A model generated the notes under the pieces. The model searched no databases and was not told the origin of the DNA. It was given only the letters and a program-made list of their open reading frames with translations. Positions 33,971 to 41,343 of a DNA stretch of 41,343 nucleotides are shown piece after piece (position 1 is the first letter of the stretch; each line of letters begins with the position of its first letter). The position numbers and the translations under genes were made by a program. The DNA is from Acidobacteriota bacterium (GTDB lineage: Bacteria > Acidobacteriota > Thermoanaerobaculia > Gp7-AA8), in NCBI GenBank assembly GCA_019247495.1, contig JAFAOU010000089.1, positions 1 through 41,343 on the forward strand, given 5' to 3'.

Positions 33971-35086
33971 ATGACGAAGCGGATGTTGCTCATGCTGGCT
34001 GTCGTGATCGCGTTCATCGCGATCATCGGCGGGTTCAAGTACTTTCAGATCAAGAAGGCCATGGCGGGGATGTCGTATCAGCCGCCGCCCGAGGCGGTCA
34101 CGACGGTTGTGGCGCGGCAGGAGGAGTGGAACTCCACGCTCAAGGCCATCGGGACTGTTGCGGCGGTGCAGGGCGTCACGGTCAGCGCCGATCTGCCGGG
34201 CGTTGTCGAGAGGATCGAGTTTGATTCGGGACGGCCGGTGAGCAGAGGTCAGGTGCTCGTCGTGCTCGATGCGAAGCAGGAGCGGGCGCAGCTTGCGTCG
34301 GCCGAGGCGCAGAGGCAGTTGGATCGGGTCAATCTGGAGAGGATGCGCGGGATGATGGCCGCGAAGATCATCCCGCAGGCGCAGTACGACACCGCGGCCG
34401 CGGAAGCGCAGCAGGCCGAGGCGAAAGTGGCGGAGCTCAACGCCACGATCCAGCGCAAGATCGTTCGCGCTCCCTTCGACGGCGTACTCGGGCTTCGCGA
34501 AATCAACCTCGGCCAATACCTCGCGGGCGGCGCGCCGATCGTCTCGTTGCAATCGCTGCGGCCGGTGTACGTCAACTTCAGTGTTCCGCAGCAGGAGATG
34601 AGTCATCTCGGCGTCGGATCCGACATCGAAGTCGACGCTGGCGGCGTGACGGAAACCGGCAAAGTCACCGCGTTCGGCGCGGTCATCGACGAAGCCACGC
34701 GCAACGGACAGGTGCAGGCGTCGTTCGCCAATCGGGACGGCAAGCTGCGGCCGGGCATGTTCGTCGACGCGCATTTCGCACGTGGCGCCAAGACTGCGGC
34801 CATCACGCTTCCGGTATCGGCCATCAGCTATGCGCCGTTCGGCGACTCGGTGTTCATCGTCGAAGATGTCAAAGGTCCCGACGGCAAGACGTATCGCGGC
34901 GTGCGCCAGCAGTTCGTCAAGCTCGGCGACTCGCGCGGCGATCAGGTGGCCGTGCTCACCGGCGTCAAGCCCGGAGAAGAGGTCGTCACCTCGGGCGTCT
35001 TCAAGCTGCGGCCCGGCGCGGCGGTGCAGGTCAACAACAGCGTGCTGCCGGGCAACAGCCCGAAGCCGCGGCCGGAAGACAGCTAG
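33971..35086 (+). CDS. RND efflux periplasmic adaptor (membrane fusion protein)
   Basis: 371 residues. One N-terminal membrane anchor (about 4-20) is followed by the HlyD/AcrA plan: beta strand and lipoyl half (VSADLPGVVERIEFDSGRPV), alpha-hairpin coiled coil rich in Ala/Gln/Arg (about 95-150), second lipoyl half (IVRAPFDGVLGLREINLG), beta-barrel and membrane-proximal domains. It bridges the inner-membrane pump encoded next to an outer-membrane channel. The stop touches the pump ATG with no gap. No outer-membrane factor gene is in the window. Confidence 0.95.
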   Translation: MTKRMLLMLAVVIAFIAIIGGFKYFQIKKAMAGMSYQPPPEAVTTVVARQEEWNSTLKAIGTVAAVQGVTVSADLPGVVERIEFDSGRPVSRGQVLVVLDAKQERAQLASAEAQRQLDRVNLERMRGMMAAKIIPQAQYDTAAAEAQQAEAKVAELNATIQRKIVRAPFDGVLGLREINLGQYLAGGAPIVSLQSLRPVYVNFSVPQQEMSHLGVGSDIEVDAGGVTETGKVTAFGAVIDEATRNGQVQASFANRDGKLRPGMFVDAHFARGAKTAAITLPVSAISYAPFGDSVFIVEDVKGPDGKTYRGVRQQFVKLGDSRGDQVAVLTGVKPGEEVVTSGVFKLRPGAAVQVNNSVLPGNSPKPRPEDS

Positions 35087-38000
35087 ATGAAATTCACCGA
35101 TCTCTTCGTGCGCCGGCCCGTGCTGGCAATCGTGGTCAACCTGGTGATTCTCATCGCCGGATTGCAGGCCATCCGCTCGCTGAGCGTGCGCCAGTTTCCG
35201 CGCAGCGACATGGCCAACGTCGTCGTGAGCACCGCGTACATCGGCGCGAATGCCGATCTGGTTCGCGGATTCATCACCGCGCCGCTCGAGCGCGTCATCG
35301 CCGGAGCGGACGGGATCGACTTTCTCGAATCGTCCAGCTCACAGGGCGTCAGCACGATCACCGTCCACCTCAAACTCAACTACGACAACAACGCCGCGCT
35401 CACGCAGATCCAGTCGAAGGTGGCGCAGGTGCGCAATCAGCTTCCGCCGGAAGCGGAAGCTCCGATCATCGATCTGCAGACGTCGGACAGCCAGTTCGCC
35501 GCGGCGTACCTCGGCTTCTCGTCGAAGGATCTCGATCAGAACCAGATCACCGACTACCTTGTGCGCGTCGTCCAGCCGAAGTTGAGCGCCATCAGCGGCG
35601 TGCAGCGGGCGGAGATCTTTGGCGACCGCACCTTCGCCATGCGGGTCTGGCTCAAGCCGGAGAAGATGGCCGCCCTCGGCATTTCGCCGTCGATGGCGCA
35701 CGACGCGCTGGCGGCAAACAACTATCTCTCCGCCCTCGGCCGCACCAAGGGGACGATGACCTCGGTCAACCTCGTGGCCAACACGAATCTGCAGACCGTC
35801 GACGATTTCAAGCAGATCGTCGTGAAGGAATCGAACGGCACGGTGGTGCGCCTCGGCGACATCGCCGACGTCGTTCTCGGCGCGGAGACGTACGACCAGG
35901 AGGTCAGTTTCAACGGCGAGACCGCGGTCTTCATCGGTATCTACGTACTCCCGACCGCGAACACCCTCGATGTGATGAAGGCCGTTCGCGAAGCGATGCC
36001 GGAGATTCAGGCCCAGCTGCCGGCCGGCATGAAGAGCGGCGTGCCGTACGACTCCTCGGCATACATCCAGGAAGCGATCGACGAGGTGCTCAAGACGCTG
36101 ACCGAGACGCTGGTCATCGTCGTCCTGGTCATCTTCCTGTTTCTCGGATCGTTGCGCGGCGTGATCATCCCGGTCGTGGCCGTGCCGATCTCGCTCATCG
36201 GCGCGGTCATGCTGATGCTGGTCTTCGGCTTCACCATCAACCTGCTCACGCTGCTGGCCATCGTGCTCTCCGTCGGACTGGTGGTCGACGACGCCATCGT
36301 CATGGTGGAGAACATCGAGCGGCATCTGCACATGGGCAAGACGCCGCTGGAGGCGGCCGCCGACGCCGCCCGCGAGCTGGTCGCGCCGATCATCGCCATG
36401 ACCATCACGCTGGCCGCGGTCTACACGCCGGTGGCGCTGCAGGGCGGATTGACCGGATCGCTCTTCCGCGAATTTGCGTTCACGCTGGCGGGCGCGGTGA
36501 TCATCTCCGGATTCGTGGCTCTGACGCTGTCGCCGATGATGGGCTCGAAGCTGCTGCGCGCCGGCGACACGGAGCGCGGCTTCGCGGGGTGGATCAACGA
36601 GCGCTTTGACCGCCTCCGCGACCGCTACACGCGCATGTTGGCGGGAACGCTCAATTACCGGCCGGTCGTGCTGACGCTGTGGGTGCTCGTCGTCGCGCTG
36701 ATCTTTCCGTTCTACATGTTTTCGCAGAAGGAGTTGGCGCCGGCCGAAGACCAGAGCTTCATCTTCGGGATCATCCAGGCGGCAGCGAATTCGACGATCG
36801 AGCAGACCAAACTCTTCGCCAAACAGATCGATACGGCCTACCGCTCGTTCCCCGAGACGGAGTCGACGTTCGAAGTCATCTTTCCGACCGGCGGCTTCAG
36901 CGGCATGGTGGCCAAGCCCTTCAACCAGCGCAAACGGACTACGTCCGATCTGGTCGTTGCAGCGTCAGCGGCGGTGTCGAAGATCCCCGGCATTCGCGCC
37001 ATCGAAATCCTGCCTCCGGCGCTGCCGGGCAATCAGGGATTTCCGGTTGACCTGGCCATCGTCTCGACCGCGGAGCCGGCCCGCCTCGCGGAATTCGCAG
37101 ATCAGCTCGTGAAGAAAGCGTTCACCAGCGGCAAGTTCATGTTCGCCGACACCGATCTGAAGTTCGACCAGCCGCAGGCGCGCGTCGTCTTCGATCGCGA
37201 CAAGCTCCGCTCCGAGGGCGTCGACATGACACAGGCCGGACGCGATCTCTCCGTTCTCCTCGGCGGCAACTACGTCAACCGTTTCAGCATTCAGGGCCGC
37301 AGCTACAAAGTCATCCCGCAGGTGAAACGCAGCGAGCGGCTTACGCCCGATCAACTCACGCAGATGTACATCAGCGGCGCGAACGGCAAGCTCGTTCCGC
37401 TATCGACCTTCGCCACGCTGCAGACGTCGACCGAGCCGCGCGAGCTGAAACGCTTCCAGCAGCTCAACGCAGTGCGCATCCAGGGCGCCATCCCGCCCGG
37501 CGTCTCGCTCGACACGGCCCTCAGTTTTCTCGAGGATGAATCAAAGAAGATTCTGCCGCGCGGCTTCACGATCGACTACGCCGGCGAGTCGCGCCAGTTG
37601 CGCACCGAGGGGACGAAGTTCCTCGGCGTGTTCCTGCTGTCGGCGATTCTGATCTACCTCGTGCTGGCCGCGCAGTTCGAGAGCTTCCGCGACCCCTTCA
37701 TCATCCTGGCCGGCTCCGTCCCGCTCGCGCTCTCCGGCTCGCTGCTCTTCTCATTCCTCGGACTGACGTCGATCAACATCTACAGTCAGGTCGGTTTGAT
37801 CACGCTGGTGGGACTCGTGTCGCGCAACGGAATCCTCATCGTCCAGTTCGCGAACCATCTGCAGGAAACCGGCAAGGACAAACTGAACGCCGTCCTCGAA
37901 GCTGCCGGCACCCGACTCCGCCCGATCCTGATGACCACCGCCGCGACGGTGATGGGCCACCTCCCGCTCGTCTTCGCTCGCGGCCCCGGCGCCGGCGCAA

Positions 38001-38155
38001 GAAACAGCATCGGCATCATGCTTGTGACGGGCATGATCATCGGCACGATGTTCACGCTGTTCGTGGTGCCGTCGATCTACGTGCTGGTCGCACGCACGCA
38101 CAAGCGAATCGAAGAGGATGTTCCGGCGATTCTGGAGACGGTGCCGGCCGGATGA
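35087..38155 (+). CDS. RND-family multidrug efflux pump (HAE1 type)
   Basis: 1022 residues, usual length. It has twelve membrane helices in the standard pattern (one near 12-30, six at about 335-535, one near 530-550 and the last four after 840), with two large periplasmic domains between. The proton-relay pair in helix 4 is present as VVDDAIVMVENIE (D401, D402). The early LSVRQFPRSDMANVVV and QDVSR-like YDQEV strands are typical of the hydrophobe/amphiphile efflux-1 branch. With the adaptor it exports drugs, dyes or metabolites using the proton gradient. No local TetR-type regulator is seen. Confidence 0.96.
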   Translation: MKFTDLFVRRPVLAIVVNLVILIAGLQAIRSLSVRQFPRSDMANVVVSTAYIGANADLVRGFITAPLERVIAGADGIDFLESSSSQGVSTITVHLKLNYDNNAALTQIQSKVAQVRNQLPPEAEAPIIDLQTSDSQFAAAYLGFSSKDLDQNQITDYLVRVVQPKLSAISGVQRAEIFGDRTFAMRVWLKPEKMAALGISPSMAHDALAANNYLSALGRTKGTMTSVNLVANTNLQTVDDFKQIVVKESNGTVVRLGDIADVVLGAETYDQEVSFNGETAVFIGIYVLPTANTLDVMKAVREAMPEIQAQLPAGMKSGVPYDSSAYIQEAIDEVLKTLTETLVIVVLVIFLFLGSLRGVIIPVVAVPISLIGAVMLMLVFGFTINLLTLLAIVLSVGLVVDDAIVMVENIERHLHMGKTPLEAAADAARELVAPIIAMTITLAAVYTPVALQGGLTGSLFREFAFTLAGAVIISGFVALTLSPMMGSKLLRAGDTERGFAGWINERFDRLRDRYTRMLAGTLNYRPVVLTLWVLVVALIFPFYMFSQKELAPAEDQSFIFGIIQAAANSTIEQTKLFAKQIDTAYRSFPETESTFEVIFPTGGFSGMVAKPFNQRKRTTSDLVVAASAAVSKIPGIRAIEILPPALPGNQGFPVDLAIVSTAEPARLAEFADQLVKKAFTSGKFMFADTDLKFDQPQARVVFDRDKLRSEGVDMTQAGRDLSVLLGGNYVNRFSIQGRSYKVIPQVKRSERLTPDQLTQMYISGANGKLVPLSTFATLQTSTEPRELKRFQQLNAVRIQGAIPPGVSLDTALSFLEDESKKILPRGFTIDYAGESRQLRTEGTKFLGVFLLSAILIYLVLAAQFESFRDPFIILAGSVPLALSGSLLFSFLGLTSINIYSQVGLITLVGLVSRNGILIVQFANHLQETGKDKLNAVLEAAGTRLRPILMTTAATVMGHLPLVFARGPGAGARNSIGIMLVTGMIIGTMFTLFVVPSIYVLVARTHKRIEEDVPAILETVPAG

Positions 38156-38159
38156 GATT

Positions 38160-38211
38160 CAACACAGAGGCACAGAGCACACAGAGAATTGCTCGATCTC
38201 GGTGTCTTTGT
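38160..38211. repeat. Degenerate palindrome after the efflux operon
   Basis: ACACAGAGGCACAGAGCACACAGAG faces a decayed complementary arm CTCGGTGTCTTTGTGG. This resembles a dispersed intergenic palindrome that has lost perfect pairing. No coding capacity. Confidence 0.4.
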
Positions 38212-38225
38212 GGTAGATCGACTTG

Positions 38226-39254
38226 ATGCGACGGACGGCGAAAGCGGCGGCGATCACGATTGGTTCCGCTCTTCTTGCGGCGGCAATCGAGCGAATCGTT
38301 TTCGCATCTCCTCGGTGGCTTGGAAGGGTCTCGGATCACTTTGATGGCGAGCGCTTTCACAATCGCGAGCGCAGGTCGGAGACAAGACGTTCGGTTCTAA
38401 AGTGGCAGCTGACGCGGGAGCCGGGGAGGTGGCCGGAACATCCGGAAGCGACGTATGGTCCGCCGCCGCCGGAGCGTGTGGATGGCGGGCGGTTGCGGGT
38501 CACGTTCATCAACCACTCCACGACGCTCATCCAGATGGACGGCGTCAACATCCTCACCGATCCGGTCTGGTCGGAGCGCGTGTCGCCGGTTTCGTTTGTC
38601 GGGCCGAGGCGGCATCGTCCGCCGGGAATTCGCTTCGAGGATCTGCCGCCGATCGATCTCGTTCTTGTCAGCCATAACCACTACGACCACATGGACGTCG
38701 CGACGTTGCGAAAGATCGATGCCCCGATCGTTACGCCGCTCGGCAATGCGGCGCTGTTGCGGCGTCACGGGATTCATCGCGCCATCGATCTTGATTGGTG
38801 GGACTCGACGAAACATGCGCACGGCATCGAGACCACGGTCGTTCCGGCGCGGCATTTTTCATCGCGCGCGATCAGCGACCGCGATCGCAATCTATGGAGC
38901 GGGTTTGTCGTCAGCGGCAAGTCGGGACACGTCTACTTCGCAGGCGACACGGGATGGGGCGGTCACTTCGCGGAGATCGGACGCCGTTTCGCACCGATCC
39001 GCGCGGCGCTCCTGCCGATCGGAAACTATCTGCCGAAGTGGTTCATGGGGCCGGTGCACATCGATCCGGCGGAAGCCGTCGACGCGCATTTCGCGCTCGG
39101 CGCGCGCACGAGCGTGGCCGTCCATTTCGGGACGTTCGCGCTCGCGGACGATGGCGAGTACGATCCGGTGCGCGACCTGAACGCCGCACTCGCCGAAAAC
39201 GGCAATCCGCCGTTCCTCGTACTCGATCAGGGAGAAGGACGCGACCTGCCATGA
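38226..39254 (+). CDS. Metallo-beta-lactamase-fold hydrolase (NAPE-PLD/RomA-like)
   Basis: 342 residues from the ATG at 38226; a TTG three bases earlier is also possible. An N-terminal hydrophobic segment (about 8-24) could anchor or export it. The fold's metal motif is SHNHYDHMD (HxHxDH type), with later ligands in VVPARHFSSR, FAGDTGWGGHF and VHFGTFAL, and an early strand FINHSTTLIQMDGVNILTDPVW. This group includes phospholipase-D-like hydrolases acting on N-acyl phosphatidylethanolamines and uncharacterised phosphodiesterases; the substrate is not predictable. Its stop overlaps the following gene by 4 bp. Confidence 0.9.
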   Translation: MRRTAKAAAITIGSALLAAAIERIVFASPRWLGRVSDHFDGERFHNRERRSETRRSVLKWQLTREPGRWPEHPEATYGPPPPERVDGGRLRVTFINHSTTLIQMDGVNILTDPVWSERVSPVSFVGPRRHRPPGIRFEDLPPIDLVLVSHNHYDHMDVATLRKIDAPIVTPLGNAALLRRHGIHRAIDLDWWDSTKHAHGIETTVVPARHFSSRAISDRDRNLWSGFVVSGKSGHVYFAGDTGWGGHFAEIGRRFAPIRAALLPIGNYLPKWFMGPVHIDPAEAVDAHFALGARTSVAVHFGTFALADDGEYDPVRDLNAALAENGNPPFLVLDQGEGRDLP

Positions 39255-39628
39255 TTCATCGCAGCATCGGAGCGGTTTCGCACGGCATCCTCGACTACGC
39301 GCTGGCCATTCTTCTGCTCGCGGCGCCCTCAGTCGTCGGCTTCGCGGGCATTCAGGCGAGGTGGGCGTACATCTTCGGCGGCGTACTTCTCTTGATGGCT
39401 ATCCTCACGCGCTATCCGCTCGGCATCATTAGAGTCGTCGGCCTCGGCATCCACGGTTTCGTCGAGCTGCTGCTGGCGCTCTGCCTCATCGCGGCGCCGT
39501 GGTACGGCAACTTCGCGCGCGGCGTGCTGTCGCGCAACTTCTACGTGATGCTCGGGCTGTTGATGCTCGTGCTGTGGTTTATCACGGACTTTCGCGGAGT
39601 TCGCGGTCGCGTGTCGGGCGGTTCGTGA
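39251..39628 (+). CDS. Small four-helix membrane protein (SPW/DoxX-like)
   Basis: 125 residues with four hydrophobic stretches at about 12-30, 37-53, 57-80 and 92-110, and a basic tail. The beginning IGAVSHGILDYALAILLLAAPSVVGF resembles the SPW-repeat type of small membrane proteins. Overlapping the previous gene (ATGA), it is translated with the hydrolase and may place it at the membrane; no activity is predicted. Confidence 0.75.
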   Translation: MIHRSIGAVSHGILDYALAILLLAAPSVVGFAGIQARWAYIFGGVLLLMAILTRYPLGIIRVVGLGIHGFVELLLALCLIAAPWYGNFARGVLSRNFYVMLGLLMLVLWFITDFRGVRGRVSGGS

Positions 39629-39674
39629 TCTGCGTAACCTGCGGATCAGTTCTCATCCGCAGATTTACGCAGAT
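39628..39674. repeat. Hairpin repeat, copy 2
   Basis: ATCTGCGTAACCTGCGGAT at the left and ATCCGCAGATTTACGCAGAT at the right pair with small imperfections around a short centre. It starts at the last base of the stop codon of the membrane-protein gene. Same family as 14215-14261. Confidence 0.75.
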
Positions 39675-39692
39675 CGACGCAGATAGGTTCGG

Positions 39693-39977
39693 CTATTTCT
39701 TCTTCGAGGATTTTTTCGAAGACGATTTCTTCGAGCTCGATTTCTTCGAAGACGACTTCTTTGACGACGATTTCTTGGATGAAGATTTCTTCGCTGAGGA
39801 CTTCTTCGACGGCACCTTGCCGCCTGCGCGGCGCGCTTCGGAGAGGCCGATGGCGATGGCCTGTTTGCGGCTCGTTACCTTCTTGCCCGAGCTTCCGCTT
39901 TTCAGCGTGCCCTTTTTCCGTTCGTGCATCGCCTTCTCGACTTTGTCCTGCGCTTTCTTCCCGTACTTTGCAGCCAT
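39693..39977 (-). CDS. Lys-rich histone H1-like protein (DUF6496 type)
   Basis: 94 residues from the ATG at 39977, which has an AAAGGAGACG ribosome-binding site. The conserved N-terminal part (MAAKYGKKAQDKVEKAMHER, then KVTSRKQAIAIGLSEARRAG) is the DUF6496 core. The C-terminal 40 residues repeat SSSKK or SSAKK about eight times and end in KKK, like the tails of histone H1-like and end-joining-associated bacterial proteins. Strong positive charge suggests nucleic-acid binding. The underlying DNA repeats in 15-bp units, so the tail length probably varies between strains. Confidence 0.85.
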   Translation of the reverse strand: MAAKYGKKAQDKVEKAMHERKKGTLKSGSSGKKVTSRKQAIAIGLSEARRAGGKVPSKKSSAKKSSSKKSSSKKSSSKKSSSKKSSSKKSSKKK

Positions 39978-40029
39978 AGGTTGCGTCTCCTTTCGATGTG
40001 CACAGGAAACGGTGCAAGGCGCGGGCCCG

Positions 40030-41049
40030 TCACTCGCGGTCGACGTAGGTGCTGCGCGCGAGGACCGTAGCGCGGCGTTGCGAAGGAACATCGACTTCGA
40101 TCGTGTGCGTGCCACGCACGTTCGTGTCGGGCTTGCGCACTTCGAGCTCGTAGTGACCGGCCAACGTTTTTTGCAGGCGATCGACGGCGATCTTGGGGAA
40201 GTGGAAGGTCTTCGCGTAGAAACCGCCGGTGTCGCCGGCGACTTTTCCGAGTCCGACCTCGAGTGAGTGCGAGTCCGCTTGCGTGAAGTCGATGGAGAAG
40301 ACGCTGGCGCGCGCCGACTCGAGTGCCTGCCGTGCCGAGAAGTATTTCTCTTCCATCATCACGCCCATCGGAGTGAGGCGCCCGAGGCCCCAGCCGAAGA
40401 GGATGATCGACTTGGGACCTGGAATCGGACGCAGCGCATTCGCGACGATGATCAGCGCTGCCTCGGGCGACGCGGCTTTGCGCATCTCCGTGGGATCGAG
40501 ACGCTTCGCCAGCGCGGGCATCGGCACAATCCGCGGCCACGGCGGCTCGTTGGTGAGCATGGCCTGCTGCATCGCGTCTTTGATGTGGTCTTTGTTGTTG
40601 GTGAAGTCGAGGCGGAACTTGAGATGCGAGTCGAATGAGAAGACGGCCACGCGGTCTTCGGGATCGAGCCACTCCAGCCAGTCGTTGGCGTTGACGACGG
40701 TCTGCATCTGCCCGGCGACGCGCGCGCTGTTGCGCGCGAAATCGGTCTGGTAAAAAAAGATGAGCAGCCGTCCGCGCGGCGCGGGCTGGTCGAGCGAGGT
40801 GTTGACGTCGGCGATGGCGGCGTCGATGGATGCCATCTCGCGCGCGGCGGCCGTCTCCGGAATCCATTCGCTCGATTCCACGACGGCCGGCTTGCCGTCG
40901 ATGCGCACGCGAAAGTCGGATCCTTTGAGTCCGGTAATGGGATTGCCGCCGTCGTCGGTGACGCGCGCGTCGACGATGATCCGCTCGACGGTGATGTGCT
41001 CCTGAACCTGGGCGGCAAGTGGTAACGCGAAAAGGAGCAGCGCTGTCAT
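40030..41049 (-). CDS. Secreted VWFA-related protein of the acidobacterial type
   Basis: 339 residues from the ATG at 41049. The mature N-terminus (ITVERIIVDARVTDDGGNPI, then LKGSDFRVRIDGKP) and the VWA-like core with GRLLIFFYQTDFARN, SIILFGWGLGR and a final strand region match the TIGR03436 'VWFA-related' family, strongly associated with Acidobacteriota. Its function is unknown; the VWA fold suggests protein binding. The signal peptide (TALLLFALPLAAQ) is short, and its start codon lies inside a repeat element. A further in-frame ATG at 41127, also in the repeat, would add an Arg-rich stretch before the hydrophobic core. Confidence 0.85.
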   Translation of the reverse strand: MTALLLFALPLAAQVQEHITVERIIVDARVTDDGGNPITGLKGSDFRVRIDGKPAVVESSEWIPETAAAREMASIDAAIADVNTSLDQPAPRGRLLIFFYQTDFARNSARVAGQMQTVVNANDWLEWLDPEDRVAVFSFDSHLKFRLDFTNNKDHIKDAMQQAMLTNEPPWPRIVPMPALAKRLDPTEMRKAASPEAALIIVANALRPIPGPKSIILFGWGLGRLTPMGVMMEEKYFSARQALESARASVFSIDFTQADSHSLEVGLGKVAGDTGGFYAKTFHFPKIAVDRLQKTLAGHYELEVRKPDTNVRGTHTIEVDVPSQRRATVLARSTYVDRE

Positions 41050-41218
41050 CCTGAGCCGCCGCAGGCGCTGGAGCGCGAAGCGCGGAACGCCGCAGGACGG
41101 TCGAAGGACCCCCGGCGTGCTTGCCATGTTCAATTGCCGCCGCCCTTCCCTGGTTACCAGGAAGGGGGTCCTTCGACCGTCCTGCGGCGTTCCGCGCCTC
41201 CGGCGGCTCAGGATGACA
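41044..41218. repeat. Long palindromic repeat element, copy 2
   Basis: About 175 bp with the same 18-bp perfect terminal inverted repeats (TGTCATCCTGAGCCGCCG) and the same inner GGACGGTCGAAGGACCCCC arms and GGTTACCA core as 6292-6508. The outer arms differ in sequence and length. Its left end overlaps the first two codons of the VWFA-related gene. Confidence 0.85.
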
Positions 41219-41233
41219 GGCATGCGCATCAGA

Positions 41234-41343
41234 TTACCGCGACGTGATGGACTTAACGTTGTCGAAACGGTTGCGATCGATGCGGGTGATGTAGGGATCG
41301 ATGGCGGCGTACGACGGCTGTCTGTCGACGATGACAGTGATCG
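41234..41343 (-). CDS. C-terminal end of a probable M1-family aminopeptidase or related ABC-peptidase fusion (partial)
   Basis: 35 codons before a TAA at 41234-41236, continuing past the window edge. The residues ITVIVDRQPSYAAIDPYITR followed by IDRNRFDNV resemble the tail found on M1 metallopeptidases fused to or located beside ABC-2 transport domains (pattern VVVD-x-x-P-x-x-AGIDP-x-x-x-x-IDR-x-x-x-DN). Identification from a short tail only. Confidence 0.5.
   Translation of the reverse strand, partial: ITVIVDRQPSYAAIDPYITRIDRNRFDNVKSITSR

Noticed and set aside
39499..40266. 255-codon plus-strand frame with Phe/Asp/Glu repeats
   Set aside because: It is the antisense of the SSKK-repeat tail and of the hairpin; the minus-strand protein has a ribosome-binding site and a known family core.
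1..41343. CRISPR array
   Set aside because: No regularly spaced short direct repeats with unique spacers; the repeats present are palindromic and isolated.

Overview
The window looks like chromosome from a high-GC soil-type bacterium, most likely an Acidobacteriota member. The best pointer is a secreted protein of the acidobacterial 'VWFA-related' family (TIGR03436 type) at 40.0-41.0 kb. Dispersed palindromic repeats between genes, an ECF42-type sigma factor with YCII/DGPF-like partners and HAE1-type efflux genes fit this but are not specific. The lineage is an inference; no rRNA or marker gene is present.

Layout. 0.1-2.3 kb: polysaccharide ABC exporter (permease plus ATPase with a C-terminal cargo-binding-like extension). 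2.4-6.3 kb: two small unknown genes, a WaaE-like family 2 glycosyltransferase, a DUF2007-like protein and a lipoprotein amidohydrolase. 6.5-12.1 kb: zinc-ribbon TPR protein, 3-hydroxybutyryl-CoA dehydrogenase, a zinc-ribbon sensor-kinase-like protein without a phosphoacceptor His, and a polytopic membrane protein. 12.1-12.9 kb: PIN toxin/Phd antitoxin pair with a candidate operator. 13.0-14.2 kb: secreted di-haem cytochrome. 14.3-17.9 kb: minus-strand stress-type cluster (ECF sigma, two YCII proteins, ArsR regulator, tandem AHSA1 protein).

The accessory region runs from about 17.9 to 33.8 kb. It opens with an internally deleted remnant of a mobile-element-associated protein. Next comes a three-gene module of unknown function (18.7-23.2 kb) whose second and third genes carry frameshifts and in-frame TGA codons. 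Then follows an island of about 10.5 kb bounded by 49-bp direct repeats made of the 3' part of a tRNA-Val(CAC) gene; the intact tRNA is at the right end. No integrase is visible.

The island carries a tightly packed, apparently intact six-gene operon: calcineurin-like metallophosphoesterase, membrane histidine kinase, receiver/GAF/GHKL-like hybrid protein, CHAT (caspase-like) protease, sigma-54-activator-like AAA+ protein with a Fis-type helix-turn-helix, and a 65-residue protein. Neighbours overlap by 4-8 bp at four of five junctions. I infer a phosphorelay-controlled protease, possibly for phage defence or programmed dormancy or death. This is the best candidate in the window for an undescribed system; novelty could not be searched.

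33.9-41.3 kb returns to ordinary chromosome: RND efflux adaptor and pump, metallo-beta-lactamase-fold hydrolase, small membrane protein, Lys-rich histone-like protein, VWFA-related secreted protein, and the 3' end of a probable M1-type peptidase gene at the window edge. Two copies of a palindromic repeat of about 175-217 bp (6.3 and 41.0 kb) and two copies of a smaller hairpin (14.2 and 39.6 kb) link the two chromosomal flanks. The 41.0-kb copy appears to supply the start codon of the VWFA-related gene.
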